The translations under genes and the position numbers were made by a program. The notes below the pieces were generated by a model, which ran no database searches, was not told the origin of the DNA, and saw only the letters and a program-made list of their open reading frames with translations. 64,000 nucleotides of DNA from Paraburkholderia phenazinium. GTDB taxonomy: Bacteria > Pseudomonadota > Gammaproteobacteria > Burkholderiales > Burkholderiaceae. The number at the start of each line of letters is the position of its first letter. Position 1 is the stretch's first letter. The stretch covers positions 3,224,001-3,288,000 of the forward strand of contig NZ_FSRU01000001.1 of NCBI RefSeq assembly GCF_900142845.1, read 5' to 3'. This document shows, piece by piece, positions 1 to 9,724 of the stretch.

Positions 1-3
1 GGA

Positions 4-732
4 TCAGTGCGTGCGCAAGTCCGAGAGGAATCGCTGCGCGCGTGCATGCTTCGGCGACGAAAAGAATTCGCCGGGCTCCGCTGTTTCGAGAATCTTGCCG
101 GCGTCCATGAACCAGACCCGATCGGCGACCTCGCGTGCGAAACCCATTTCGTGGGTCACGCACATCATCGTCATGCCGTCCTGAGCGAGGCTTTTCATGA
201 CGTTCAACACTTCGCCGACCATCTCCGGGTCCAGCGCGCTGGTGGGTTCGTCGAACAGCATCGCGGGAGGATCCATCGCCAGGGCCCGGGCAATGGCAAC
301 GCGCTGCTGCTGGCCGCCGGAGAGTTGCGGCGGATACGCCTTGCCCTTGGCGGACAACCCGACGCGCGACAGCAGATCCGCGGCCTTGCGCTCCGCCTCT
401 GCCCGCTTGAGACCGTTCACACGCATGGGCGCGAGAATGATGTTCTCCGTCACGGAGAGGTGCGGGAACAGGTTGAACTGCTGAAACACGAACCCAATGC
501 GGCTTCGGTAAGCGTTCAGACCGAGCTTGCGGTCGTGGATGTTCTGCCCATCGAACGCAATCTGCCCGCGGTCGATTTCCTCAAGCCGGTTAACCGTCCG
601 AATCAAAGTCGACTTACCCGAACCGGACGGACCGCACACGACGACCACTTCGCCTTTGCGGACCTCCGCGTTGACGTCCACGAGCGCGTGATATTCGCCG
701 TACCATTTGTTGACGCTGGAAAACTTGATCAT
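4..732 (-). CDS. Polar amino acid ABC transporter ATP-binding protein (GlnQ type)
   Basis: A 242-residue ATPase that would power uptake of a polar amino acid at the inner membrane. It shows Walker [10 protein letters not shown] near residue 34, the signature LSGGQQQ, Walker [13 protein letters not shown] and the switch histidine in VTHEMGF. The length is normal for GlnQ/GltL. The ATG at 732 follows AAGGA. It lies 27 bp downstream of a permease gene on the same strand and is the last gene of the operon inside the window. The substrate cannot be read from the sequence; the family is certain. Confidence 0.93.
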   Translation of the reverse strand: MIKFSSVNKWYGEYHALVDVNAEVRKGEVVVVCGPSGSGKSTLIRTVNRLEEIDRGQIAFDGQNIHDRKLGLNAYRSRIGFVFQQFNLFPHLSVTENIILAPMRVNGLKRAEAERKAADLLSRVGLSAKGKAYPPQLSGGQQQRVAIARALAMDPPAMLFDEPTSALDPEMVGEVLNVMKSLAQDGMTMMCVTHEMGFAREVADRVWFMDAGKILETAEPGEFFSSPKHARAQRFLSDLRTH

Positions 733-759
733 GGGGATTCCTTCGAAATGCTGAAGCGC

Positions 760-1509
760 CTAGTTCTCGGTGGGCAGCGGGTGGTTCATCGAAGCACTCG
801 CCGTCCTGCTGTTCTTCGCCGCCTTGCCGGCCCGCTTGCGCGTGACGCGGCGCTCCAGATACTGCGCGAATTGCGTCAGCGCATAACACAGGACAAAGTA
901 GCTCAACGCCAGAATCAGATATACGGCGAACGGTTTCGTCAGCAGGCGGTTGTTGATCTGATCCGCTGCGAAGGAGATTTCCTGAACGTTGATGATGTAG
1001 CCAAGCGAGGTCTCCTTCACCGTCGAAACGAACTGCGTGACCATGCTAGGTACCACGTTATAGAGCGCCTGCGGCAGGATCACCGCGCGCATGGTCTTCA
1101 GGTAACTCATGCCCAGCGCACGCGAGGCTTCGGCCTGTCCTTTAGGCAGTGCTTCGATACCCGAACGAATGATCTCGCCCAGATACGCCGAGTCGTAGAT
1201 CACGAGGGCGCACAGCATCGTCACGAAACCCGTGACGGGGTAGCCCGTCAAGACGGGCACCAGAAAATACACCCAGAAGATCACCATCAGGAGCGGGATG
1301 CCCCGCACCATGTAGACGAGTCCGGTAGCCGGCGCGCGCAGGAACGCGAACGGGCTGATCCGCGCGAGCGCTACCAGAATGCCGAGCGGGAAGGCGATCA
1401 CCAGCGCCGATAGCGACAGCAGAATCGTCAGCACAATCCCGCCGATCGGACCATGCGGATACTGCCCGATCAGCAGCAGCGTCCAGTTGTCGCGCAAGAT
1501 AGCGAACAT
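760..1509 (-). CDS. Polar amino acid ABC transporter permease (HisM/GltK type)
   Basis: A 249-residue inner-membrane permease with several hydrophobic segments and the EAA coupling loop, seen as EASRALGMSYLKTMR followed by ILPQAL. The reading frame is open far upstream, but the ATG at 1509 sits 2 bp after the stop of the preceding permease and gives the family N-terminus, so the longer frame is not used. The C-terminal tail (KRAGKAAKNSR) is basic and soluble. It should form a heterodimer with the product of 1512-2213. Confidence 0.9.
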   Translation of the reverse strand: MFAILRDNWTLLLIGQYPHGPIGGIVLTILLSLSALVIAFPLGILVALARISPFAFLRAPATGLVYMVRGIPLLMVIFWVYFLVPVLTGYPVTGFVTMLCALVIYDSAYLGEIIRSGIEALPKGQAEASRALGMSYLKTMRAVILPQALYNVVPSMVTQFVSTVKETSLGYIINVQEISFAADQINNRLLTKPFAVYLILALSYFVLCYALTQFAQYLERRVTRKRAGKAAKNSRTASASMNHPLPTEN

Positions 1510-1511
1510 GA

Positions 1512-2213
1512 TCACTTCACTCCTGGAATGCGGTAGTACGTAGCGAGCTTCGCTCCCAGCAGCATGATGACGAGCGAGATTGTTAGGTAGACCACCGTCG
1601 CCACAAAGTACGATTCGAAGGACAGGAAAGTTTCGTTCTCGATCTGCCGCGTCACGTAGGTCAGTTCCGCCGCCCCGATTGCCATGGCCAGGCTCGTGTT
1701 CTTGAAGAGCACGACCGCGTGATTGACCATCTGCGGAATTGCATTGCGCAAGGCCTGAGGCAAAATCACAAAGCGCAGACCGTCTAGAAAGTTCAGCCCC
1801 AATGCACGCGACGCCTCGTACTGGCCATAGGAAATCGCGCGCAAGCCGCTGCGGATATCTTCGGAGAGGTAAGCACCGCTGCACAAACCGATCGCGACGA
1901 CGGCAAAGATAAACTGGCCGTTGTAGTCGTTCAGAATCGTCTGCAATCCGGTGGGCAGAATGTACGAGATGCCGAAGTACCAGAACAGGATCTGCACGAG
2001 CGTCGGGACGTTGCGATGGTAGGCAACGAAGGCCGCCACGAAAGCGGTCGCGACTCGATTGTGGGTCAGGCGGATCAGCGTGAGCAGAATGCCTACGAAC
2101 AACGACAGTAGCCACGCTAACGCGGCCATCGCCAGCGTAAGTTCGACCCCGTGCAGAAAGAGCGCGCCGTAGTCACCTTGCAGCACGGTTGCCAGGTCAA
2201 AATGAAGTTTCAT
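1512..2213 (-). CDS. Polar amino acid ABC transporter permease (HisQ/GltJ type)
   Basis: A 233-residue permease from the ATG at 2213. An in-frame ATG at 2273 would add about 20 residues that do not resemble the family. Hydrophobic segments surround an EAA-type loop (YEASRALGLNFLDGLR). It is the first gene of the visible transporter operon, followed by the second permease after 2 bp. A solute-binding protein would normally come before it, but none lies between it and the terminator at 2472. Confidence 0.9.
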   Translation of the reverse strand: MKLHFDLATVLQGDYGALFLHGVELTLAMAALAWLLSLFVGILLTLIRLTHNRVATAFVAAFVAYHRNVPTLVQILFWYFGISYILPTGLQTILNDYNGQFIFAVVAIGLCSGAYLSEDIRSGLRAISYGQYEASRALGLNFLDGLRFVILPQALRNAIPQMVNHAVVLFKNTSLAMAIGAAELTYVTRQIENETFLSFESYFVATVVYLTISLVIMLLGAKLATYYRIPGVK

Positions 2214-2470
2214 GTTGCACGCCCCAATGATTCGGATCGGACCGGTGCCGCGCGTTAGACAATCGGCGGCCACACCGTTTTCAATGCGAAGACACCGTTG
2301 ACTCCTGCATTGATTTCATACTAGCTCGCGAAAATTCAAGGTTGCAGACGCCTTTCTTCTGGTCCAATAAGTTTCGCGAATGATGCGGGTGAGGCCCGTG
2401 GGACGGCCCTCTGGGCGAGGTTGTGCATGTCTTTTGTCTCCGTTGGATGGCGCGTTTTGCGCCACCCTTA
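2214..2470 (-). promoter_or_regulatory. Leader region of the ABC transporter operon
   Basis: This gene-free stretch lies between the upstream terminator and the first permease, so the transporter probably has its own promoter here. I cannot choose a convincing -35/-10 pair. A 12-codon frame runs on the minus strand from 2319 to 2281, with no further evidence that it is translated. No LysR-type dyad like those at 4510 and 9710 is present. Confidence 0.35.
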
Positions 2471-2471
2471 T

Positions 2472-2507
2472 TTTTAGACGCGCGTTGGCATCGAGGCCAA
2501 CGCGCGT
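2472..2507 (-). terminator. Rho-independent terminator after the 2-hydroxyacid dehydrogenase gene
   Basis: A perfect 12-bp stem (ACGCGCGTTGGC with its complement, 2478-2489 and 2496-2507) encloses a 6-nt loop. On the minus strand the stem is followed by CTAAAAATAA, a weak U-containing tail. It lies 47 bp beyond the stop of the dehydrogenase and separates the pxp-linked genes from the ABC transporter. Confidence 0.75.
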
Positions 2508-2554
2508 ACCGAATCGAATCGGATCAAACGCGAGCAAGCGCGCGCGCAACGCGC

Positions 2555-3565
2555 TCAGACAGCGGCCGGTGCGCCCGTCAGGACTCGCGGATTGACCGGT
2601 GTCGGCGGCTTGCCGGGCGTGGCGCCAAGACCGAGCGCCGCAAGCAGGTTGTCGACGCACAGCGAGGCCATAGCCCGCCGCGTGCTGACCGAGGCGCTGC
2701 CGATATGCGGTGTGAGCACCACGTTGCTCAGCGCCAGCAGCGCCGGGTTCACGGCCGGCTCGCCTTCGAACACGTCGAGCCCTGCCGCCGCGATGCTGCC
2801 CTCGGCCAACGCCTCCGCCAGCGCGGCATCGTCGACCACGCCGCCGCGCGCGATATTCGTAAGCGTCGCCGAAGACTTCATCTTGCGAAGTTCCTGCAGG
2901 CCGATAGCATGGTGGGAACTGGCCGAATACGGTACGACGATAACGAGGTGATCGGCTTCGAGCAGCAACGTATCCTTGTCGACATAACGCGCGCCGCAAC
3001 TCGCCTCGATATCCGGCGAGAGCTGCGAGCGGTTGTGATAGATCACCCGCATGCCGAAACCGAGCGCCCCGCGCCGCGCAATCGCCTGACCGATGCGGCC
3101 CATCCCCAGGATCCCCAGGGTTGAACCGTGCACATCGCTGCCGACGAACATGTCGTAGCGCCCGGTCTTCGTCCACTCTCCGCGGCGCAGAAAACGTTCG
3201 GACTCCGTGACGCGCCGCGCGGCCGCCATCATCAACGCAAAGCCGAAATCGGCCGTGGTGTCGGTCAGCACGTCCGGCGTGTTGGTGACCAGCACGCCAC
3301 GGGCCGTGCAGGCTTCGACATCGACGTTGTTATAGCCCACGCCGATATTGCAGACGGCCTTGAGCTGCGGACAGGCGTCGAGCAAAGTTGCGTCGATCCG
3401 GTCGCTGCCGGCCGTCAACGCCGCGCTCTTGCCTTGCAGGCGCGCGATAAGTTCGGGCTGGGTCCAGAGGGTGTCGTCGGGATTGTCGGTAACGTCGAAA
3501 TGAACCCGCAGGCGCGCCACGATATCGGGAAACGACGCGCGGGTAACGAGGACCGATGCTCGCAT
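2555..3565 (-). CDS. D-isomer-specific 2-hydroxyacid dehydrogenase (GhrB/2-ketogluconate reductase type)
   Basis: A 336-residue NAD(P)H-dependent dehydrogenase that would reduce a 2-oxoacid to the D-2-hydroxyacid, or run in reverse, in the cytosol. The Rossmann motif GILGMGRIG lies near residue 150. The catalytic Arg is in NIARGGVVDD, the Glu in FEGEP and the His in TPHIGSAS. The ATG at 3565 follows CAGGAG. It is 63 bp downstream of the short-chain dehydrogenase and probably shares its LysR-box promoter. The substrate is unknown. Confidence 0.9.
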   Translation of the reverse strand: MRASVLVTRASFPDIVARLRVHFDVTDNPDDTLWTQPELIARLQGKSAALTAGSDRIDATLLDACPQLKAVCNIGVGYNNVDVEACTARGVLVTNTPDVLTDTTADFGFALMMAAARRVTESERFLRRGEWTKTGRYDMFVGSDVHGSTLGILGMGRIGQAIARRGALGFGMRVIYHNRSQLSPDIEASCGARYVDKDTLLLEADHLVIVVPYSASSHHAIGLQELRKMKSSATLTNIARGGVVDDAALAEALAEGSIAAAGLDVFEGEPAVNPALLALSNVVLTPHIGSASVSTRRAMASLCVDNLLAALGLGATPGKPPTPVNPRVLTGAPAAV

Positions 3566-3628
3566 GAAAAGGCTCCTGGTAATGCTACTCGGATGATGTT
3601 CTCGCGGGCGAGCCGCAGCTTGCCCGAC

Positions 3629-4378
3629 TTACTCCGCCGGCTCGCGTTTGATGGTCGTCAGTCCGCCCGGCACCTGCAGCGTGGGCAGAATTTCCATATT
3701 GCTGATATTGACGGCGAGCGGTGCGGCGATCGCGAAGGCGATGGCGTCGGCGATATCCGACGGCAGCGGCAATTCGAAACCGTCGATGAATTTCTTGCGC
3801 GCCTCTTCAATATCGCCGTGGACGTGGCCGAAGATATCGGTAGCCACGCGCCCCGGGCAGATCTCCGTGACGCGCACGCGCCTGCCGGTCGCATCCACCC
3901 GCAACTGCCGCGACAAGGCATGAATCCCGGCCTTGGTCGCGTGATAGATCGAATTGCCGTTGAAGTTGTAGATGGCCGCGATCGAGCTGATGTTGACGAT
4001 ATGCCCGCGATCGCGTGCCACCATGCCCGGCATCGTGAGGCGGACCAGGTGCAGGACCGCCTGCAGATTCACCTCAACCTGCACGTCGATATCTTCAACG
4101 CCCGCATCGAGAATCGAGCCCTTGCGCGACACGCCGGCATTGTTCACGACGATATCGAACGGTACGTCCTGAGTCAGCTTCGTCACGGCGTTCAGATCGC
4201 AGACGTCGATCGCATGCGGAATGCAACCCGTGCGCTTTGCCAGCTCGCCCAGACGGTCGGCGTTGCGTGCCAGCGCGTGCACCTCGAGTCCTTCGCGGCA
4301 GAAGCGCTCGACGATCGCTGCGCCCATTCCCGTCGAAGCGCCAGTCACCAGCGCGGTCTTATAGTCTGAAAACGGCAT
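3629..4378 (-). CDS. SDR family oxidoreductase
   Basis: A 249-residue classical short-chain dehydrogenase. It has the cofactor motif TGASTGMG near residue 13, the NNAG motif, the catalytic Ser in NISSIAA and the YHATK Tyr-Lys pair. The ATG at 4378 follows AGAGG. It is the first gene of a two-gene unit with the 2-hydroxyacid dehydrogenase. The promoter upstream (4455-4524) is a copy of the one before accB, so the enzyme is probably co-induced with the pxp operon. The substrate is not identifiable. Confidence 0.9.
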   Translation of the reverse strand: MPFSDYKTALVTGASTGMGAAIVERFCREGLEVHALARNADRLGELAKRTGCIPHAIDVCDLNAVTKLTQDVPFDIVVNNAGVSRKGSILDAGVEDIDVQVEVNLQAVLHLVRLTMPGMVARDRGHIVNISSIAAIYNFNGNSIYHATKAGIHALSRQLRVDATGRRVRVTEICPGRVATDIFGHVHGDIEEARKKFIDGFELPLPSDIADAIAFAIAAPLAVNISNMEILPTLQVPGGLTTIKREPAE

Positions 4379-4454
4379 GAATTACCTCTATCTGGAGTTC
4401 TACGAAATGTCGTACCTGCGAAATAACGTCCTTCGGGGTAGACGACTGCCTTAC

Positions 4455-4524
4455 TGATCAATGTATACGGCGGGAAAAACCGCCGCCAAGACGAGTTGGG
4501 TTTGAAGGGATAAGCGGGGCTTAT
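4455..4524 (-). promoter_or_regulatory. LysR-box promoter, copy 1 (SDR/dehydrogenase unit)
   Basis: On the minus strand the dyad ATAAGCCCCGCTTAT (4510-4524), which contains T-N11-A, lies upstream of a -35 TTGGCG (4484-4489), an 18-bp spacer and a -10 TACATT (4460-4465). The dyad centre falls near -64, the usual recognition site of LysR regulators. The spacer itself is a GC hairpin around TTTTT. The same layout recurs at 9660-9724. Confidence 0.75.
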
Positions 4525-4573
4525 GACGAACCGCCATGGCCTTGCAGAACCGAACGAAGCCCACTGAAGCCGC

Positions 4574-5341
4574 TCACCGCACCAGCTTCGATATCGGCAC
4601 CACCCGTCCGCCCGCGGCTTCGATTCCGCCCCGCACCGTGCGTGCGAGCTCGACTGCGCCAGGCGTATCGCCGTGCAGCAGAATCGACTGCACGGTGACC
4701 TTGAGCTTGTTACCCGCAATCGTGGTGATCGTGCCGTCCTCGAGCAGCTCCTTGACGCGCGCGAGCACGGCGACGCGGTCCTTGATCACTGCCCCTTCGA
4801 GCTTGCGCGAGACCAGCGCACCCTGATCGTCGTAGGCGCGGTCGGCGAGGAAAGTATTGGCCGTGCGAATGCCGATGCGCTCGGCGGCCCGTTCGATTTC
4901 CGTATTGGTCGACACGCTGATGATGAGGTCGCGGTCGAACTCGGCGACCGCCCGCACGAGCGGCTCGGCCAGTTCATACGACGACGCCGCCATATTGCCG
5001 AGCGCCCCATGGAAACTCATGTGCGTGACGCGGTGTCCCGCAGCCTTCGCAATACCGGCCAGCGCGCCCATCTGATAGAGCACGTACTTGGCCAGTTCCA
5101 GCGGGTCCGCCTGCATCTGCCGTCTGCCGAAACCCAGCAGGTCGGGAAAGCCGACATGCGCGCCAATCTCGATCTGCCGCGCCAGGGCCATGCGCACCGT
5201 CTTGTCCATGATGACCGGGTCGCCCGCGTGATAGCCGCACGCAACATTGGCCGACGAGACGATATCGAGCATCGCTTCGTCTTCGCCCATGGTGTAAGGC
5301 CCGAAGCCTTCGCCGAGGTCGGCGTTTAGATCGATTTCCAT
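4574..5341 (-). CDS. pxpA: LamB/YcsF family, 5-oxoprolinase subunit A
   Basis: A 255-residue protein with the family N-terminus DLNADLGEGFG, the metal/substrate motif ACGYHAGDP and the AHVGFPDLLGFGRR segment. With PxpB and PxpC it forms the prokaryotic ATP-dependent 5-oxoprolinase (5-oxoproline to glutamate). The ATG at 5341 has GGAGAG upstream; an upstream in-frame ATG at 5386 has weaker support. It is the last gene of the accB-accC-pxpB-pxpC-BCCP-like-pxpA unit. Confidence 0.92.
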   Translation of the reverse strand: MEIDLNADLGEGFGPYTMGEDEAMLDIVSSANVACGYHAGDPVIMDKTVRMALARQIEIGAHVGFPDLLGFGRRQMQADPLELAKYVLYQMGALAGIAKAAGHRVTHMSFHGALGNMAASSYELAEPLVRAVAEFDRDLIISVSTNTEIERAAERIGIRTANTFLADRAYDDQGALVSRKLEGAVIKDRVAVLARVKELLEDGTITTIAGNKLKVTVQSILLHGDTPGAVELARTVRGGIEAAGGRVVPISKLVR

Positions 5342-5433
5342 CGTCCACTCTCCGTTTGTCTGATCAATCGATGTCCGGTGAAGCACCGCCGCGCGTCATC
5401 AGCCGCAGCGGAATGCGCGTATGAAGCCGTTTC

Positions 5434-5904
5434 CTATGGCGACGACGCTGACGATGCAGCAAGCTCCAGCAATGGCGTGCCATAGCCGACGTGGCCGGCA
5501 TGCGGCGCGAGCCATCGGATCACCTTGCCGTCCACGGGCGCGACGACCGGGACACACAACTCCGCGATCCGCAGCAGACCTACGACATCGCCCCGCCTGA
5601 CGTGAACGCCAACGGCCGCAAGCGGAACGGAGGAGCGCGCAGGGTGTGTAGTGAGAAAGACCCCGACCGAGGATGCGTTCACCTGTGTCGTCTGCTTCCG
5701 CGAATCCTGTGCATCCTGCGCGCGAGACGCACCATGCGCAGCGGGCACCGGGCACACGCGCTCCTCGTCATCAACTTCCCGCTCCATCGACAACCGCACC
5801 ACCGTCCCGGGCCGGCTGATTTCGATGAATTCGATATCCACCGCCGCCAGCCACGAAGTGACTTGCCGAAGTTCGCCGAGTTCCACTTCGATGTTCTGTG
5901 TCAT
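5434..5904 (-). CDS. BCCP-like (biotinyl-lipoyl fold) protein lacking the biotin lysine
   Basis: A 156-residue protein whose last 60 residues align with the biotinyl domain of the AccB at 9081-9599, ending GYGTPLLEL where that AccB has DLGQPLFRV. At the site where AccB has EAMKM, this protein reads AELCV, so no lysine is available for biotinylation. The N-terminal half keeps an AccB-like helical start. It has no clear ribosome-binding site and starts 3 bp after the pxpC stop, which suggests translational coupling. It may be a structural or substrate-binding paralogue, or it may be decaying. Confidence 0.75.
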   Translation of the reverse strand: MTQNIEVELGELRQVTSWLAAVDIEFIEISRPGTVVRLSMEREVDDEERVCPVPAAHGASRAQDAQDSRKQTTQVNASSVGVFLTTHPARSSVPLAAVGVHVRRGDVVGLLRIAELCVPVVAPVDGKVIRWLAPHAGHVGYGTPLLELAASSASSP

Positions 5905-5907
5905 GTG

Positions 5908-6903
5908 TCAATGTCTGGAACTGCGAAAAAGGCCAACGAGGTTGCGGACCTTGAGCAGGTAGCGCTCCACTTCTTCGAGGGCCGCCACCGCCTCCGGATA
6001 GGTCGTCTGCACGAAACGCAGCTTCGTGCCGATCCGTGCCTGCGCGAGTCGCCACAGGTCCGCTTCGATCACCGTGCCGATCTTCGGATAACCGCCGGAC
6101 GGCTGCGCGTCGCGCAACTGGATGATGGGCTGGCCGCTATGCGGCACCTGAATCACGCCGGGGACGATGCCGTGCGAACGCTTTTCGATCGTGTGCGTCG
6201 CACTCAATACCGGCCCCGCCAGACGATAGCCGTAACGATCGCTCTGCGGCGTCACCTTCCATCCTTCGCGCCAGAAGGCATCGAGCGATTCCGGCCGGTA
6301 GCAATCGTATTCCGCCGCCGGCAGCACGCGCACCACCGTTTCCGCCGCATCGGCCACAGGCGTAGCAAGCGGGCCCGGCAGCGAGTACTCGGGCGGCACG
6401 GCGCCAAAACCCACCTCGGGCAACGCCGCACAGCCGTCGCGGCCGAGCGCCTGCACCACGTCCCCTTTCTGAAGCTGGCGACCGTCGTAGCCGCCGAACT
6501 GCCCCCGCAACTGCGTGCTGCGCGAGCCGAGCACCACCGGCACGTCCACGCCGCCCGCGAGCGACAGATAGCAGCGCGTGCCGCTGGCCGGCACGCCGAT
6601 CGTCAGCACGTCGCCCGTCTTCGCCTGCGCGGTCCACCAGGGGAGAATGGGACGGTCGCCGAGCCGCACGGAACAATCGGCTCCCGTAATGGCGAACGCC
6701 TGGTCGTCAAGGAAGCGCACACGAAACGGGAACATCGGAATCTCGATCCCCGCCGCGTCATCAGGATTGCCAAGCAACAGGTTACCCACCGACAGCGCCA
6801 GCCGGTCCATCGCCCCGGCCGTGCCGACGCCGTAACGCAGGTAGCCCTCGCGCCCCTGGTCCTGCACGGTGGCGAGCGCCGATGAAGACAGAATCTCGAT
6901 CAT
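5908..6903 (-). CDS. pxpC: 5-oxoprolinase subunit C / biotin-dependent carboxyltransferase family (AHS2)
   Basis: A 331-residue KipA/PxpC family protein. Family features are the N-terminal VQDQGREGYLRYGVG, GAMDRLALSVGNLLLGN, the ITGADC segment and, late in the protein, the HGIVPGVIQVPHSGQPI region. It is homologous to the second half of the carboxyltransferase region of urea amidolyase. Its ATG overlaps the pxpB stop (ATGA at 6900-6903), as expected for subunits of one complex. Confidence 0.92.
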   Translation of the reverse strand: MIEILSSSALATVQDQGREGYLRYGVGTAGAMDRLALSVGNLLLGNPDDAAGIEIPMFPFRVRFLDDQAFAITGADCSVRLGDRPILPWWTAQAKTGDVLTIGVPASGTRCYLSLAGGVDVPVVLGSRSTQLRGQFGGYDGRQLQKGDVVQALGRDGCAALPEVGFGAVPPEYSLPGPLATPVADAAETVVRVLPAAEYDCYRPESLDAFWREGWKVTPQSDRYGYRLAGPVLSATHTIEKRSHGIVPGVIQVPHSGQPIIQLRDAQPSGGYPKIGTVIEADLWRLAQARIGTKLRFVQTTYPEAVAALEEVERYLLKVRNLVGLFRSSRH

Positions 6904-7654
6904 GGGACGATCCTCTCGACGCGAAAGCGAATCATGTCACCGGGCGCCAGCGTGGCCGGGTTGTCGCGGGTCGGGTCGAAGAACGACATCGAGGTGTGGC
7001 CGATGGTGTTCCAGCCGCTCGGCCCCGCCGATGCCGACACACCCGTCTGCACGCCGCCTATCGACACCGCCCCGCCCGGCAAGCCGAGTACCGGCACCTT
7101 GCGGCGCGGCGTGGCGATACGCGGATCCATGCCGCCCAGATAGCAGTAGCCGGGATGGCTGCCGAGCGCATAGACCGTATAGAGCGGCGCGCAGTGCATC
7201 CGCACGACTTCGGCGACGGACAGGCCGGTGTGCGCCACTACGTCGTGCAGATGCGGCCCGAACTCGCCGCCATACGCCACCGGCAGCTCCACCACTTTCC
7301 CTTCGACCTGCAACTCGGCGGCCGCATCCCATGCCTCGCGCAACGCGGCGCCGAGCGCATCGGGGTCGGCAGGCGGCGTGGAAAACGTCAGCATCAGATT
7401 GGTCACGCCGGGTACTGCCTCGCGCACGCCGGGCCACGCCTCGACCTCGCGGGCAAGCGTCCAGATACGGCGTTGCACACGCAGATCGAGCGCGCCGGGC
7501 GCCTCGAACAGCATGGCCGTCGTGCCCAGCATGCTGATACACAGTTTGGCGTCCGAATCGTCCTGTTTCATTACGGTGGCGGTCCTGTTTGAATCCGGTC
7601 GCATCCATCCGGTGATGTCGGCATGCGTGATCGACGCCTGCTCAATGGTGGGCG

Positions 7655-7658
<4 letters not shown>
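6900..7658 (-). CDS. pxpB: 5-oxoprolinase subunit B (KipI family, AHS1)
   Basis: A 252-residue PxpB/KipI-type protein with the family block [14 protein letters not shown] and the ending [15 protein letters not shown] followed by LAPGDMIRF. The ATG at 7658 follows GAGGAAACAGG and overlaps the accC stop (ATGA); the longer open frame upstream is antisense-like sequence and is not used. It pairs with PxpC in the active complex. Its fusion counterpart occurs in the urea amidolyase carboxyltransferase domain. Confidence 0.92.
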
Positions 7659-9013
<1,355 letters not shown>

Positions 9014-9080
9014 TCAACCGAGAAAATAGCCACGTCGTCACATTCGAATGGCGATAGGCGATTCAGCTCACGCATCGTCT

Positions 9081-9599
9081 TCACGCCCCCACGCGGAACA
9101 ACGGCTGGCCGAGGTCCACTTCGTCGCCCGGCTTGACGAGAATCTCGACCACCGTGCCGCCGAATTCGGCTTCGAGCGCGTTGAACATCTTCATGGCTTC
9201 GATCGTGCACAGCACCTGGCCTTCTGCGACCGTGTCGCCGATGTTCACGAACGGCGCTTCGCCCGGCGCCGGCGTCAGATGGACGATGCCCGACATGGGT
9301 GAGCCCACCAGCCGCGATTCGCTCACGGCCGCAACCGGATGAGGCATGGTTCCTTCAAGCGGAGACGGCGGTACCGTGCCTGTCAGCGGCACCGCTATAC
9401 CCTCATCCTCCACCGGATCTGGACCAATCGCGGTAGCCCGATCGCGACCATCGCCGGAGCGCGCCACCCTGTCGCGCCGCAGCGCTTTGACAAGCCGGAT
9501 CTTTTCCTCGCCCTCGATCAGTTCGAGTTCGGCGAGCGGCGAGTCGGCCAGCAGGTCTATAAGGCCCTTAATCTTCTGAAGATCCATCTTTGAGTCCAT
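9081..9599 (-). CDS. accB: Biotin carboxyl carrier protein
   Basis: A 172-residue carrier with an AccB-like N-terminal helix (DLQKIKGLIDLLADS), a charged and proline-rich linker, and a C-terminal biotinyl domain that contains the biotinylation motif EAMKM near residue 136. It is the first gene of the operon, 55 bp downstream of the LysR-box promoter. It is the only intact biotin acceptor in this cluster and should be the partner of the adjacent biotin carboxylase. Confidence 0.92.
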   Translation of the reverse strand: MDSKMDLQKIKGLIDLLADSPLAELELIEGEEKIRLVKALRRDRVARSGDGRDRATAIGPDPVEDEGIAVPLTGTVPPSPLEGTMPHPVAAVSESRLVGSPMSGIVHLTPAPGEAPFVNIGDTVAEGQVLCTIEAMKMFNALEAEFGGTVVEILVKPGDEVDLGQPLFRVGA

Positions 9600-9654
9600 G
9601 CCCCGTTAGACGCATGTCGCGCCCACCCATCTGGAGCCGGCGCGACTGACGATG

Positions 9655-9724
9655 GACTCAATGTATCCGGCGCATAAAAAATGCGCCAAGACGGTTTGGG
9701 TTTGTAGCGATAAGGCGCGCTTAT
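9655..9724 (-). promoter_or_regulatory. LysR-box promoter, copy 2 (accB-pxp operon)
   Basis: The dyad ATAAGCGCGCCTTAT (9710-9724 on the minus strand; T-N11-A) is followed by AAACCCAAAC, a -35 TTGGCG (9684-9689), an 18-bp spacer and a -10 TACATT (9660-9665). Element order and spacing match the copy at 4460-4524. The dyad includes the TAA stop of the LysR gene itself, so the regulator probably binds over its own 3' end. Confidence 0.78.

Noticed and set aside
7..1413. Long plus-strand open frame of 468 codons over the ABC transporter genes
   Set aside because: It is antisense to clear ATPase and permease genes and is rich in Arg and His, as expected for the complement of GC-rich coding DNA.
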